A stretch of DNA of 64,000 nt, from positions 60,721 through 124,720 of the forward strand of contig JAEDGC010000001.1 in the NCBI GenBank assembly GCA_016297695.1. The letters are read 5' to 3'. Origin of the DNA: Bacilli bacterium. GTDB taxonomy: Bacteria > Bacillota_I > Bacilli_A > RF39 > UBA660. This document shows positions 1 through 6,200 of the stretch, one piece after another. Below the pieces are notes generated by a model. The model ran no database searches, was not told the origin of the DNA, and saw only the letters and a program-made list of their open reading frames with translations. Every line of letters begins with the position of its first letter. Position 1 is the first letter of the stretch. The position numbers and the translations under genes were made by a program.

Positions 1-29
1 CTCTTAAAAACATAGAAAAGGATAAAAAT

Positions 30-323
30 ATGAAAAAGTTTGAAGAAATTAGAAGATATGAACCCTATCGTAGATACGAAAAACTTAAAATTTATGTCTT
101 GACTACAAATGAAGTATATGATTGTTTTGATGATTTTTTCAATACCGAATATTTTCAAGAGAGATTTTATAGTAATTTAGATTGTAGTTATAGCGCTTCT
201 GATGTCATTAACTTATCTCCGGTTGCAAAAAATGAGATATTTCTAACAACAGCAGATAATACAATTGATGATTTAGTCGGATGTCAAGATATACTTATTA
301 TCAAGGAATTAGAGGGGAGGTAA
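30..323 (+). CDS. Hypothetical small protein
   Basis: A 97-residue protein I do not recognise. It begins with an ATG preceded by AAAAGGAT at good spacing and ends on a TAA that lies inside a strong hairpin terminator, so start, stop and terminator form a coherent transcription unit. The N-terminus is rich in Arg, Tyr and Glu; the rest is acidic and soluble, with no membrane segment or signal peptide. It is the only rightward gene in the left arm, whose other genes run leftward, so its promoter probably lies outside the window. Function unknown. Confidence 0.65.
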   Translation: MKKFEEIRRYEPYRRYEKLKIYVLTTNEVYDCFDDFFNTEYFQERFYSNLDCSYSASDVINLSPVAKNEIFLTTADNTIDDLVGCQDILIIKELEGR

Positions 324-342
324 TACTCCTCTCTATTATTTT
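311..342 (+). terminator. Rho-independent terminator after the first gene
   Basis: A 9-bp stem (AGAGGGGAG pairing with CTCCTCTCT, one G.T pair) closes a 6-nt loop and is followed by ATTATTTTA. The stem begins about ten bases before the end of the upstream gene, so the stop codon lies in the loop. Confidence 0.75.
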
Positions 343-366
343 AGGATTTTAATACCTTAAATATAT

Positions 367-492
367 AATATTATATCAACCTAAATATTTACCAAGCCAA
401 TATTTGGTACGCAAAATTGGGCGCCCTCCAATCAAATGCGCCCAGACGCCGCAAAATATTGACAAATCTAATATATTATTTTGTATAGTATT
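367..492 (+). ncRNA. Structured RNA candidate, copy A
   Basis: This intergenic stretch shares its architecture with 1569-1697. An outer stem joins AATATTATATCAA (367-379) to TTGTATAGTATT (481-492). It is followed by CAACCTAA (377-384), an AT hairpin (AAATATT/AATATTT) and a GC-rich hairpin GGGCGC (419-424)/GCGCCC (438-443) with a 13-nt loop containing CAAT..AAA. The outer stem uses T.G pairs here where copy B has Watson-Crick pairs; on the opposite strand these would be A.C mismatches, so plus-strand transcription is favoured. No promoter is clear. Class unknown. Confidence 0.45.
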
Positions 493-495
493 GAA

Positions 496-528
496 AATAA
501 AAAATTTGGCAAGATAAAATCTTGCCAA
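496..528 (-). terminator. Terminator of leftward gene 538-915
   Basis: TTGGCAAGAT and ATCTTGCCAA form a 10-bp stem with a 3-nt loop. Read on the minus strand it is followed by a T-rich run (ATTTTTTATTTT). It lies just downstream of the stop of the gene at 538-915. Confidence 0.75.
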
Positions 529-537
529 TAAATAAGA

Positions 538-915
538 TTATTCTGCTTTTGTTTTAGGAGGTCTATGCTCTGTTAGTTTTAATGTATACTTTTTATTATC
601 ATACTCAAAACTAATTTCTGTTTCTGTCTTTGTCTGCATTTCCGCAATACCTAGATTAGTAAGGGTTTCTGCAAACTTTTCAAGCAAAAACTTTTTAGTT
701 GTATTTACTTTTCTTTCTTTTGTTGAGGTTTTCCTTTTTTTGTCAGGATTTATTTCGTATTGCCTTTTCAAATTCTTTTTGGCTTTTTCTGTTAGCTCTG
801 CTACCTCGGGCAATATCTCATCAGAATTATCATCCTCCCATAGCTGTTCAGCCTCTTCTCTTGTCAAAGACAGCGTTTTCATATATTTTTCTATTGCTAT
901 ATCTTTTTCTGTCAA
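538..915 (-). CDS. Hypothetical acidic/basic phage protein
   Basis: A 125-residue protein with no function I can name. The start is TTG at 915, chosen because AAAGGGGG lies at normal distance upstream. The N-terminal third is acidic and helical (TREEAEQLWEDD), the middle is strongly basic (KKNLKRQYEINPDKKRK), and the C-terminal half looks like a small alpha/beta unit. No Cys clusters or membrane segments. The charge layout could suit nucleic-acid binding, but that is inference. It lies 32 bp behind the HTH-like gene 948-1334 and is probably cotranscribed from its promoters; a terminator follows. Confidence 0.7.
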   Translation of the reverse strand: MTEKDIAIEKYMKTLSLTREEAEQLWEDDNSDEILPEVAELTEKAKKNLKRQYEINPDKKRKTSTKERKVNTTKKFLLEKFAETLTNLGIAEMQTKTETEISFEYDNKKYTLKLTEHRPPKTKAE

Positions 916-947
916 TCAAATTCCCCCTTTAGTAAGGGAGGAAGGGA

Positions 948-1334
948 TTACCCTTCCTCTGTTTCAGCAAGTGAGAAGTAGGACTTCTTCTTATCAGTAG
1001 TCTTGACTACCGTACCTGCCTTAACTGCAGAATTGAGAATATTGCTTACAAGCGCATTGGAATACTCAACAGGGTTGAGATTAAATTCTGCAAGGATTTC
1101 TGATACACGCATAGGCTTATCAGCCTTAGCAAGGCAATCCATAATTACAGATACCTTCTTTTCACGCTCAGGATTTTCCTTCTTGCTTGACTTCTTGCGG
1201 CTTAACAGTTCAACTTCTCTGTCAATAAAGCTTACAAGGTCGGCTCTGTCAGCGGCTTCTGCAATTGCACGAAGTTCTGCAAAACGTGTTGCCTTAGTGA
1301 TACGCTCACCATTCTCATTAAATTCGATTGTCAT
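948..1334 (-). CDS. Winged-helix-like putative DNA-binding protein
   Basis: 128 residues. The C-terminal part reads as a winged helix: helices around MDCLAKADKPMRVSEILAEF and the following VEYSNALVSNILNSAV, then a basic beta wing (AGTVVKTTDKKKSYFSLAE). The N-terminal half is helical and highly charged, with a Lys/Arg-rich linker (SRKKSSKKENPEREKK). This arrangement fits a small transcription regulator or nucleoid-type protein; the exact family is not established. Codons are GC-richer than in neighbours, suggesting high expression, and two tandem strong promoters lie upstream. ATG start with purine-rich AGAAAGAGAG ribosome site. A good candidate for an early regulator. Confidence 0.7.
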   Translation of the reverse strand: MTIEFNENGERITKATRFAELRAIAEAADRADLVSFIDREVELLSRKKSSKKENPEREKKVSVIMDCLAKADKPMRVSEILAEFNLNPVEYSNALVSNILNSAVKAGTVVKTTDKKKSYFSLAETEEG

Positions 1335-1402
1335 AATTAAACACTCTCTTTCTGCCTTTGCGGCTCATAAAATTTTGTTTAGTACCTCTTTGGTACACTC
1401 TT

Positions 1403-1431
1403 ATTATAACACATTTCGTGTTATTTGTCAA
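1403..1431 (-). promoter_or_regulatory. Strong extended -10 promoter for gene 948-1334
   Basis: On the minus strand TTGACA, a 17-bp spacer and TATAAT are perfect matches, with TG one base before the -10 (extended -10). The spacer contains the inverted repeat AACAC..GTGTT, a possible operator. One of six like promoters in this arm. Confidence 0.88.
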
Positions 1432-1493
1432 GGGGTTTTAAGAAATTTTTTTCGGATTTTTTCTTTTTTCTTTCTTTCCCCTTCTGTATTTAT

Positions 1494-1522
1494 ATTATAA
1501 CATAAAAATTTTAAATTGTCAA
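1494..1522 (-). promoter_or_regulatory. Second, upstream promoter for gene 948-1334
   Basis: Minus-strand TTGACA, 17-bp spacer, TGTTATAAT: again perfect hexamers with an extended -10. No other gene start lies between it and the promoter at 1403-1431, so the two act in tandem. Confidence 0.8.
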
Positions 1523-1568
1523 TAGGAAAAATTGCACAAAAATATAGTTGCTCTTTTTGGGATTTTGC

Positions 1569-1697
1569 ATACTATACAACCTAAGATATTTTCAAATAAA
1601 AATATTGGCTCATCTATTATTTTGGAGGAGGAATCGTGCGGGTGCAATAGAAAGCCGCACGCTGAGAAGATTGTCTATCATTGACATTGTATAGTAT
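1569..1697 (+). ncRNA. Structured RNA candidate, copy B
   Basis: Counterpart of 367-492. The outer stem is perfect over 11 bp: ATACTATACAA (1569-1579) with TTGTATAGTAT (1687-1697). CAACCTAA lies at 1577-1584 and overlaps the stem. Inside are an AT hairpin (ATATTTT/AAAATAT) and a GC hairpin CGTGCGG (1635-1641)/CCGCACG (1655-1661) with a 13-nt loop containing CAAT..AAA, the same loop length as copy A. A 22-nt exact direct repeat shared with copy A covers 1687-1708. The sequences of the GC stems differ while pairing is kept, which argues for an RNA structure. Function unknown. Confidence 0.5.
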
Positions 1698-1698
1698 T

Positions 1699-1737
1699 GA
1701 AAATAAAACATATGCGGCAGGTAATATATCTGCCGCA
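1699..1737 (-). terminator. Terminator of leftward gene 1744-1989
   Basis: TGCGGCAG (1713-1720) and CTGCCGCA (1730-1737) form an 8-bp GC-rich stem. On the minus strand it is followed by ATGTTTTATTTTC. It overlaps the shared 22-nt repeat that ends structured element B. Confidence 0.75.
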
Positions 1738-1743
1738 ATAAAT

Positions 1744-1989
1744 TTATTCTAGTTCTTTTTCATATCCTGTATAATAGCTTGGATAAGCATTAAGATTTTC
1801 TTGAAGCCTTGCTTTTATTTCATCTAAATTGTTTTCTGTTATTTCCTTGTCATCATCTTTACATTTATTAATCTTATTGGCAATATAATTAACAGCTTTT
1901 TCTTTTGTAGCAAATACTTTGTCGAGTTTTTCATTTTCCCAATCCCAATTCTCCCATTCCCAAACTTCACAAACTACATAAACTCTCAT
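1744..1989 (-). CDS. Hypothetical Trp/Glu-rich small protein
   Basis: 81 residues, family not recognised. After MRVYVVCEV comes a striking alternating Trp/Glu/Asn patch (WEWENWDWENE), then a mixed charged helical region. The beta-strand followed by the W-rich loop suggests a small alpha/beta fold. It begins one base after the stop of 1991-2407 and so is the second gene of that transcription unit; a strong terminator follows. Confidence 0.65.
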   Translation of the reverse strand: MRVYVVCEVWEWENWDWENEKLDKVFATKEKAVNYIANKINKCKDDDKEITENNLDEIKARLQENLNAYPSYYTGYEKELE

Positions 1990-1990
1990 A

Positions 1991-2407
1991 TTACTTATTC
2001 TCCTTTAATTCATTTAACATTCTGTCGAGGTCTGCCTTGTTTCCGCCGAGTTCAAGAGTAAGAATAATATTCTCAATAGCTTCATTTATTTTTATTCTTC
2101 TTGCTCTTGCCGCTTCCTGTGCTTTTTGTCCTATTTCTGTGGTACTTCCTAAATCATAGGCATCATATATACATATATAGCTATCTCGTAATCTTATTCC
2201 GCCAGTTCTTTTATCAAGTCCGTGAATTGCATTAAAGGCTTTAATTTCTTCTTTAATCATAGGCTTAAATTTTTCATTAAGTCTATCTACTTCCGCACTT
2301 ATTGCTTCTTTTAATGCGGAGTAAACCTTTTCTTCTTCTGTTGGTTCACTATAAATTTCTTCGACCATTCTTGTTACATAATCCTTAATTGTCTTTGTTA
2401 CTCTCAT
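1991..2407 (-). CDS. Hypothetical helical protein
   Basis: 138 residues, mostly helical and highly charged, with no Cys cluster and no membrane segment. Positions about 25-60 and 95-138 read as amphipathic helices. Like its downstream neighbour it begins with MRV. The start is ATG at 2407 with an AAAAGGAA ribosome site and a strong dedicated promoter at 2463-2491. Function unknown; position in the promoter-per-gene left arm suggests an early expressed phage gene. Confidence 0.65.
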   Translation of the reverse strand: MRVTKTIKDYVTRMVEEIYSEPTEEEKVYSALKEAISAEVDRLNEKFKPMIKEEIKAFNAIHGLDKRTGGIRLRDSYICIYDAYDLGSTTEIGQKAQEAARARRIKINEAIENIILTLELGGNKADLDRMLNELKENK

Positions 2408-2462
2408 ACTTAAATTCCTTTTCTCTGTTCTGTCGGTTTATCAGCTCCCTTATCTTGATTAT

Positions 2463-2491
2463 ATTATAACACATCTTGATTGATTTGTCAA
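2463..2491 (-). promoter_or_regulatory. Extended -10 promoter for genes 1991-2407 and 1744-1989
   Basis: Minus strand: TTGACA, 17-bp spacer, TGTTATAAT. The stretch after -35 (AATCAATC) resembles that of the promoter at 3001-3029. Confidence 0.88.
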
Positions 2492-2503
2492 GAGTTTTTT
2501 GAA

Positions 2504-2968
2504 TTATTTTTCAATTAATCTGAAACAAACTTCTGTCCAGCCGTCATAACAATTTCCAATTTCCTTCGTAAAACCTTCAAGCTCAAAATTTTCAATTAAA
2601 TAACTTCTAATTTTGCCGCCCCAAAAGTTACAATTATATTTCCACCATTTGCGGTCACGGAATTTAAGGTATTTCTGATTATACTTCAAACCCCATCCCA
2701 TGCCATTATCGAAAAAGTAAAAAGACTTATCTTCTTCATCCCATTCAGCTATGCGTGGAATATAATAACTAAGAATTTCCTGCGCCCTGTTATCATCCCA
2801 TTTATATTTACAAATAAGATACGGCTCAATTTTTTCTTTTATCTTGATACTCCACCAAATAGGGAACAAAATCACTCTCATTACTTTATATCTGTTTTTG
2901 TTCCACCATTTGCGGAAGGTGTGTTCCTTCTCTTTTTTGTTCATAGCTTTAATTACTTCTTCATTCAT
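2504..2968 (-). CDS. Hypothetical Trp-rich basic protein
   Basis: 154 residues with an unusual number of Trp, Tyr and Lys residues (KWWNKNRYK, FPIWWSIK, DRKWWKYNCNFWGG). A short hydrophobic stretch (VMRVILFPIWWSI, about residues 29-41) could sit at a membrane but is too short and charged at its flanks to call a transmembrane segment. The C-terminal two thirds look like a mixed alpha/beta domain. No family recognised. It has its own promoter (3001-3029) and AAAGGAA ribosome site. Confidence 0.6.
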   Translation of the reverse strand: MNEEVIKAMNKKEKEHTFRKWWNKNRYKVMRVILFPIWWSIKIKEKIEPYLICKYKWDDNRAQEILSYYIPRIAEWDEEDKSFYFFDNGMGWGLKYNQKYLKFRDRKWWKYNCNFWGGKIRSYLIENFELEGFTKEIGNCYDGWTEVCFRLIEK

Positions 2969-3000
2969 TTTATTTTATTCCTTTCCTTTACTGTACTTAT

Positions 3001-3029
3001 ATTATATCACATTTTGACTGATTTGTCAA
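3001..3029 (-). promoter_or_regulatory. Extended -10 promoter for gene 2504-2968
   Basis: Minus strand TTGACA, 17-bp spacer, TGATATAAT; consensus hexamers. Confidence 0.87.
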
Positions 3030-3036
3030 GAGGTCT

Positions 3037-3198
3037 TTAAAAAATTCTCTCTTCAGTGATATAATCGTATCTAAAAATTTCTTCTCCAGTATCAATCACA
3101 TAAAAGCCGAGCGGAGATACTCTAATTGATAAATCAGTTAAATCTCCACATCTCACTAAGTCTGTAAAATAGATAACATCTTTTTTAAATTCTGTCAT
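3037..3198 (-). CDS. Small hypothetical protein (53 aa)
   Basis: A 53-residue open frame beginning MTEFKKDVIYFTD and ending DYITEERIF. The ATG at 3198 is preceded by AAAGGTGATT at normal spacing, and a perfect extended -10 promoter lies at 3235-3263 with no other start between, which is why I accept so short a gene. The pattern of alternating hydrophobic residues suggests a small beta-rich protein. Function unknown. Confidence 0.65.
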   Translation of the reverse strand: MTEFKKDVIYFTDLVRCGDLTDLSIRVSPLGFYVIDTGEEIFRYDYITEERIF

Positions 3199-3234
3199 AA
3201 TAATCACCTTTAGCCTTTCCTTTTCTGTATCTTA

Positions 3235-3263
3235 ATTATAACATAGTTTAAGCAATTTGTCAA
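3235..3263 (-). promoter_or_regulatory. Extended -10 promoter for gene 3037-3198
   Basis: Minus strand TTGACA, 17-bp spacer, TGTTATAAT. Confidence 0.87.
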
Positions 3264-3461
3264 GTGTTTTTTTATTGTGATTTTGCACAAAAATTTATAG
3301 GATTTTTTATGCATTTTGCCTTTACATTTTTACACATATTTTATAAATAAAATATTGAGAGCATAAAACATATACAACTTTGCGGCTCTGAGTCTAAGGT
3401 ATTCGAGCGGCAGGCTCAATTTTATAAAGAATATTCAAGTATATATAATATAACACGCTCT

Positions 3462-3575
3462 ATACTATATAAGACATAGTATAACATCGCATAATAATAC
3501 CTTACATTATAAGACATAGCAATAGCCGCATATTACTATACAAGACATAATATTGCATAGCATAATAATACTTGG
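3462..3575. repeat. Imperfect short tandem repeats (AAGACATA)
   Basis: Three copies of TATA(A/C)AAGACATA-like sequence begin near 3466, 3508 and 3537. Two are followed by GCATAATAATAC (near 3488 and 3560) and the middle one by a diverged form. ATACTAT and ATAGTAT flank the first copy as a 7-bp hairpin. The spacing is about 30-40 bp and uneven, unlike a CRISPR array. It may be a protein-binding iteron set, a structured RNA or a replication element; the sequence alone does not decide. Confidence 0.45.
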
Positions 3576-3588
3576 TAAAAGGCAACCC

Positions 3589-4002
3589 TTAGAGGGCTAC
3601 CCTTTCACCTTTTTCTTTTAGCAATATGCCTTTATGCCCAGCCTTTACCCACTGGTTTATATTGGTTTTATCATCATCTATCAGTATGCCTGTTTTAGTT
3701 CTCATATAATCGCATTTTTTACCACTGCCCACGATAACGATTATACGATTTGATTTTAATTCCGGTATATACTTTTTAAGCCAATCAATTTTGCCCAGTT
3801 TTGCATTTTCACTTGCTGCCTTTGATAATATATACACGCTTTTACCCTGTTTTATAAGATTACGGATTAAATCAACATTATACATAAAAGGCTCAAGGTT
3901 TGCTATCCATTCTCTATTAATAGCATTTACATACTTATAAGGTTCTTTATGGAAATTACTTATTACGCCGTCCATATCAAAATAATATACTGTTCTTGCC
4001 AT
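3589..4002 (-). CDS. HAD-superfamily 5'-nucleotidase-like phosphatase
   Basis: 137 residues with the HAD signature: motif I FDMDGVISNF near residue 8 (Asp nucleophile and acid/base DxD), motif II Ser in YILSKA near residue 58, a Lys in the middle region, and motif III/IV ILIDDDKTNI near residue 107. The cap between motifs I and II is small. This pattern fits the 5'(3')-deoxyribonucleotidase (NT5C-like) group often found in phages, acting on nucleoside monophosphates in the cytoplasm; the exact substrate is inferred. It is the second gene of a leftward pair, starting one base after 4004-4375. Confidence 0.75.
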   Translation of the reverse strand: MARTVYYFDMDGVISNFHKEPYKYVNAINREWIANLEPFMYNVDLIRNLIKQGKSVYILSKAASENAKLGKIDWLKKYIPELKSNRIIVIVGSGKKCDYMRTKTGILIDDDKTNINQWVKAGHKGILLKEKGERVAL

Positions 4003-4003
4003 A

Positions 4004-4375
4004 TTATATACCCTCTTTCATTATTCCCATTATTTCTTTATAACTTTGTTCAGCGTATTCAATAGCCTTTTCAGATATTTTTTTAATATCGTTTTTACTA
4101 TTGTTTATATCATATAAGAAATGATCGTTCTGTACTGAATTATATTCAGGCATTAAACTCAATTTAAATCTTACGTCAGCCTCTATCTTTTCAAGGGCGG
4201 GTTTGCTTATATTTTCAAAGCCTATTGAAGTATATATTTTAAACACCTCTTTTTTATTTAATTCATTTTCTCTTGCTTTAGGGGTTCTGCCGGTAATGCC
4301 TATTTTAAAGCAACCATATTTTTTCCTTTTGTACTGATACCCGATATAAAAGTAGCCTGTGTTAAAGATTTTCAT
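4004..4375 (-). CDS. T5orf172/GIY-YIG-like domain protein
   Basis: 123 residues. The N-terminus reads FYIGYQ..., then CFKIGITGRTPKARENEL, matching the YIG...KIG.T.R..R..EL pattern of the T5orf172 (MUG113) branch of the GIY-YIG nuclease fold; an Glu in the later helix (IEADVRFKL) could be the metal ligand. Free-standing, not within an intron. Activity as a nuclease is inferred from fold only. It leads a two-gene leftward operon from the promoter at 4441-4469. Confidence 0.6.
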   Translation of the reverse strand: MKIFNTGYFYIGYQYKRKKYGCFKIGITGRTPKARENELNKKEVFKIYTSIGFENISKPALEKIEADVRFKLSLMPEYNSVQNDHFLYDINNSKNDIKKISEKAIEYAEQSYKEIMGIMKEGI

Positions 4376-4440
4376 TTTAAATCCCTTGCCTTTTCTCAGT
4401 TTTAAAGAATTTATCTGTTCTTTTGTTTTATTGTGTCTTT

Positions 4441-4469
4441 ATTATAGCACAGGTTTTCCAATTTGTCAA
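4441..4469 (-). promoter_or_regulatory. Extended -10 promoter for genes 4004-4375 and 3589-4002
   Basis: Minus strand TTGACA, 17-bp spacer, TGCTATAAT. Diverges from the rightward promoter at 4782-4810. Confidence 0.87.
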
Positions 4470-4781
4470 GCCTTTTTTTGAAAAAATTTTTTCGTCAAAA
4501 TATACAAAAAAATATGCGGTTTTTGTGCAATTTGACGGTACTATATTTACCTATATATATGACGGGTATATATAGGGAAATAAGGTATTGACTGGAAGAA
4601 ACTGGTATTCCCTCGACAACTCCCACTCCAAAAAATTTTTTCCAATATCAAAACACGACAAACTTTTCTTTCAATAATATACGATAATAACCCTATTAAA
4701 CCAGGAAAATCAAAACTCAAATCATCAATTCAATTTTGTAAAAAAATTACCCATGCACAAAAACTCCAATTCCCGCTTTAC
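4470..4781. other. Divergent control region with A6T6 tracts
   Basis: About 310 bp between leftward early and rightward virion transcription. Two AAAAAATTTTTT tracts (4481-4492 and 4630-4641) are 149 bp apart and would bend DNA. A possible extra rightward promoter, TTGACG near 4533 with ATATAT 17 bp on, is weak. A palindrome-like CTATATATAT..ATATATAG lies near 4552-4575. No coding frame with a ribosome site is seen. It may hold regulator sites. Confidence 0.5.
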
Positions 4782-4810
4782 TTGACTTCATGTAAAATTT
4801 TTGCTATACT
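4782..4810 (+). promoter_or_regulatory. Promoter of the virion operon
   Basis: TTGACT, 17-bp spacer, TATACT, with TG before the -10. The spacer end AAATTTTTGC matches the AATTTTTGG seen in three further promoters (10563, 21649 and the minus-strand 40999). The leader to the first ATG is about 20 nt. Confidence 0.85.
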
Positions 4811-4835
4811 AATAAAAGAAAGGAGAATGAACCTC

Positions 4836-5888
4836 ATGAAATTAGATTTTACTATTCAAGATGCTAAAGAAAGAGTTAAATATGTAGAAAATATTTTACA
4901 AGATCCTAATATTAATCCTACTCCTTCTCTTTTAGAAAAATTAGCAGACTATATTATTTTTGCTCAAGATAAACAAGAGCGTAAAGAAAAAAAGATTTTA
5001 ACAGATAATAGATTAGCAACTGTAAATAAACGAGAAACTTCTTATGAGGGTTTGGTTGCTAAATTTGAAAATGGGGAGGATGGTGTCTACAACTTAATGA
5101 GTTCTAATAAAAATGTCTTATTAGTTCCAAAAATTGCCATCACCCCACAAGATTTAAAAGATATTCCAGAATTATCAAATTTAAAAGAAGATATAAAAAC
5201 AATAGAAGGACAGTTCTCAAAAGCTACCGGCCGCCGCAAATATCTTCTAAAAAAGCAATTAATAGAAATGCACCAAGACCAATATGTAATTAAAAATGCA
5301 GCAAAACCGCCCGTAAAAGCTAACAACCTCGCCAAAACAATAAACAGTATAGACTTATATGAACAGATTACTTTTGATGAAAGCGGCGAACCAGTTAGTA
5401 ATTGTATAATAAATTTTTTCAATCCATTACACATATCTGCGCTATTGTGTAATTATTCTGCGCTAAAGCAAGAAGTGTCAGAATGTTTTTGGGGCGATGC
5501 GTATTATATGATGTTAGACTTTGATGCGTTATGTTCTGCGGCTTTGGATGATAAGCCTATATTTTTGCGGCTTGTGGAATATAAGGTAGACGGTTTACAA
5601 AATTTGGAAATACAGGCTCTAATAAAAGATGAATTTGATATTAAGTATACTGTTGAATATATTTCTGCTCTTTGGCGCAAAAAGATACCCAAAATTATTG
5701 CGGATAAGGCAAAAGAACAGTATATAAATTGGTATTTTACTTATAAAGAAAAAGGCGCATATAAAAAATGTTCACGCTGTGGACAAAATAAATTAAAAAT
5801 TAATCGTTACTTTTCTAAAAACAACACCAGTAAAGATGGCTATTATAGTATATGCAAAGAGTGTAGAAATAAGGCGGCAAATAAATGA
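4836..5888 (+). CDS. Zinc-ribbon protein upstream of terminase
   Basis: 350 residues. I start at ATG 4836, 10 nt after AGGAG; an in-frame TTG at 4782 falls on the -35 element and cannot be the start. The body is helical and acidic with no known family. The C-terminal ~40 residues form a Cys4 zinc ribbon: CSRCG ... CKECRN. Two further genes downstream also carry N-terminal Cys4 ribbons, so the three form a set. Position at the head of the packaging operon suggests a role in DNA recognition or packaging; that is inference. Stop overlaps the next start by 4 bp. Confidence 0.7.
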   Translation: MKLDFTIQDAKERVKYVENILQDPNINPTPSLLEKLADYIIFAQDKQERKEKKILTDNRLATVNKRETSYEGLVAKFENGEDGVYNLMSSNKNVLLVPKIAITPQDLKDIPELSNLKEDIKTIEGQFSKATGRRKYLLKKQLIEMHQDQYVIKNAAKPPVKANNLAKTINSIDLYEQITFDESGEPVSNCIINFFNPLHISALLCNYSALKQEVSECFWGDAYYMMLDFDALCSAALDDKPIFLRLVEYKVDGLQNLEIQALIKDEFDIKYTVEYISALWRKKIPKIIADKAKEQYINWYFTYKEKGAYKKCSRCGQNKLKINRYFSKNNTSKDGYYSICKECRNKAANK

Positions 5889-6199
5889 TTTGCGAAAGAT
5901 GTAAAAAAGATAAGGTGCCTTCCAAATTTTTACAATTTAAAGATAAACAAATCAAACCAGTTTGTAAAGATTGTCTTTATTCAAATATAAAAGATGAAAA
6001 TATAGAAACAATTCTACCATTAATGCAAGAGTTTAATATACCTTATATAGAAGATGTATGGCGGCGACTATTAAATAATAAACCAATTACCGCACCATCT
6101 ATTTTTGGTAAATATCTTGCAACAATGAAACTATATAGTTATTCTTCTTTTGGTTATAATGATAGCTATCTATTTAATAACAAGGAGAGTGATTTATAA
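5885..6199 (+). CDS. Small Cys4 zinc-ribbon protein, paralogue of next gene's N-terminus
   Basis: 104 residues. CERCKKDKV near residue 3 and CKDCLY near residue 27 form a Cys4 ribbon. The rest (NIPYIEDVWRRLL, then SIFGKYLATMKLYSY) matches the first ~100 residues of the following protein (VPYIEAEWNVLR, SVFGKYIAKMKLKQW), so the two are tandem paralogues, this one lacking the long C-terminal part. It starts inside the end of the previous gene (ATGA overlap). A DNA-binding packaging factor or a regulator is possible; unknown. Confidence 0.7.
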   Translation: MICERCKKDKVPSKFLQFKDKQIKPVCKDCLYSNIKDENIETILPLMQEFNIPYIEDVWRRLLNNKPITAPSIFGKYLATMKLYSYSSFGYNDSYLFNNKESDL

Positions 6200-6200
6200 A

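Larger units (their letters stand above)
1335..1743. other. Intergenic region 1335-1743
   Basis: This 409-bp gap holds, from left to right, a leftward leader, two tandem leftward promoters (1403-1431 and 1494-1522), copy B of the structured element (1569-1697) and the terminator of the next leftward gene (1699-1737). A C+T-rich stretch at 1455-1485 reads as purine-rich leader on the minus strand. I see no additional open reading frame with a ribosome site. Confidence 0.7.
3199..3588. other. Intergenic region 3199-3588
   Basis: This 390-bp gap contains the promoter of the 53-residue gene (3235-3263), an AT-rich stretch, a patch with possible GAGC/GCTC pairing around 3358-3388, and the repeat array at 3462-3575. 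A weak hairpin at about 3577-3604 may terminate the leftward gene 3589-4002. No coding frame with a ribosome site is seen. Confidence 0.6.

Noticed and set aside
1003..1500. Rightward open frame of 165 codons
   Set aside because: Antisense to the gene 948-1334 and over its promoters; Ser/Leu-rich shadow without ribosome site.
1631..1670. TPP riboswitch resemblance (GGTGC ... GCTGAGA)
   Set aside because: The second half of the TPP aptamer is absent, the copy at 367-492 lacks CTGAGA, and no thiamine gene is nearby.
3462..3575. CRISPR array
   Set aside because: Repeats are short, unequal, irregularly spaced, and no cas genes exist in the window.
4782..4835. Upstream TTG extension of the gene starting at 4836
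   Set aside because: The TTG is part of the -35 hexamer of a good promoter; the ATG at 4836 has AGGAG at proper spacing.
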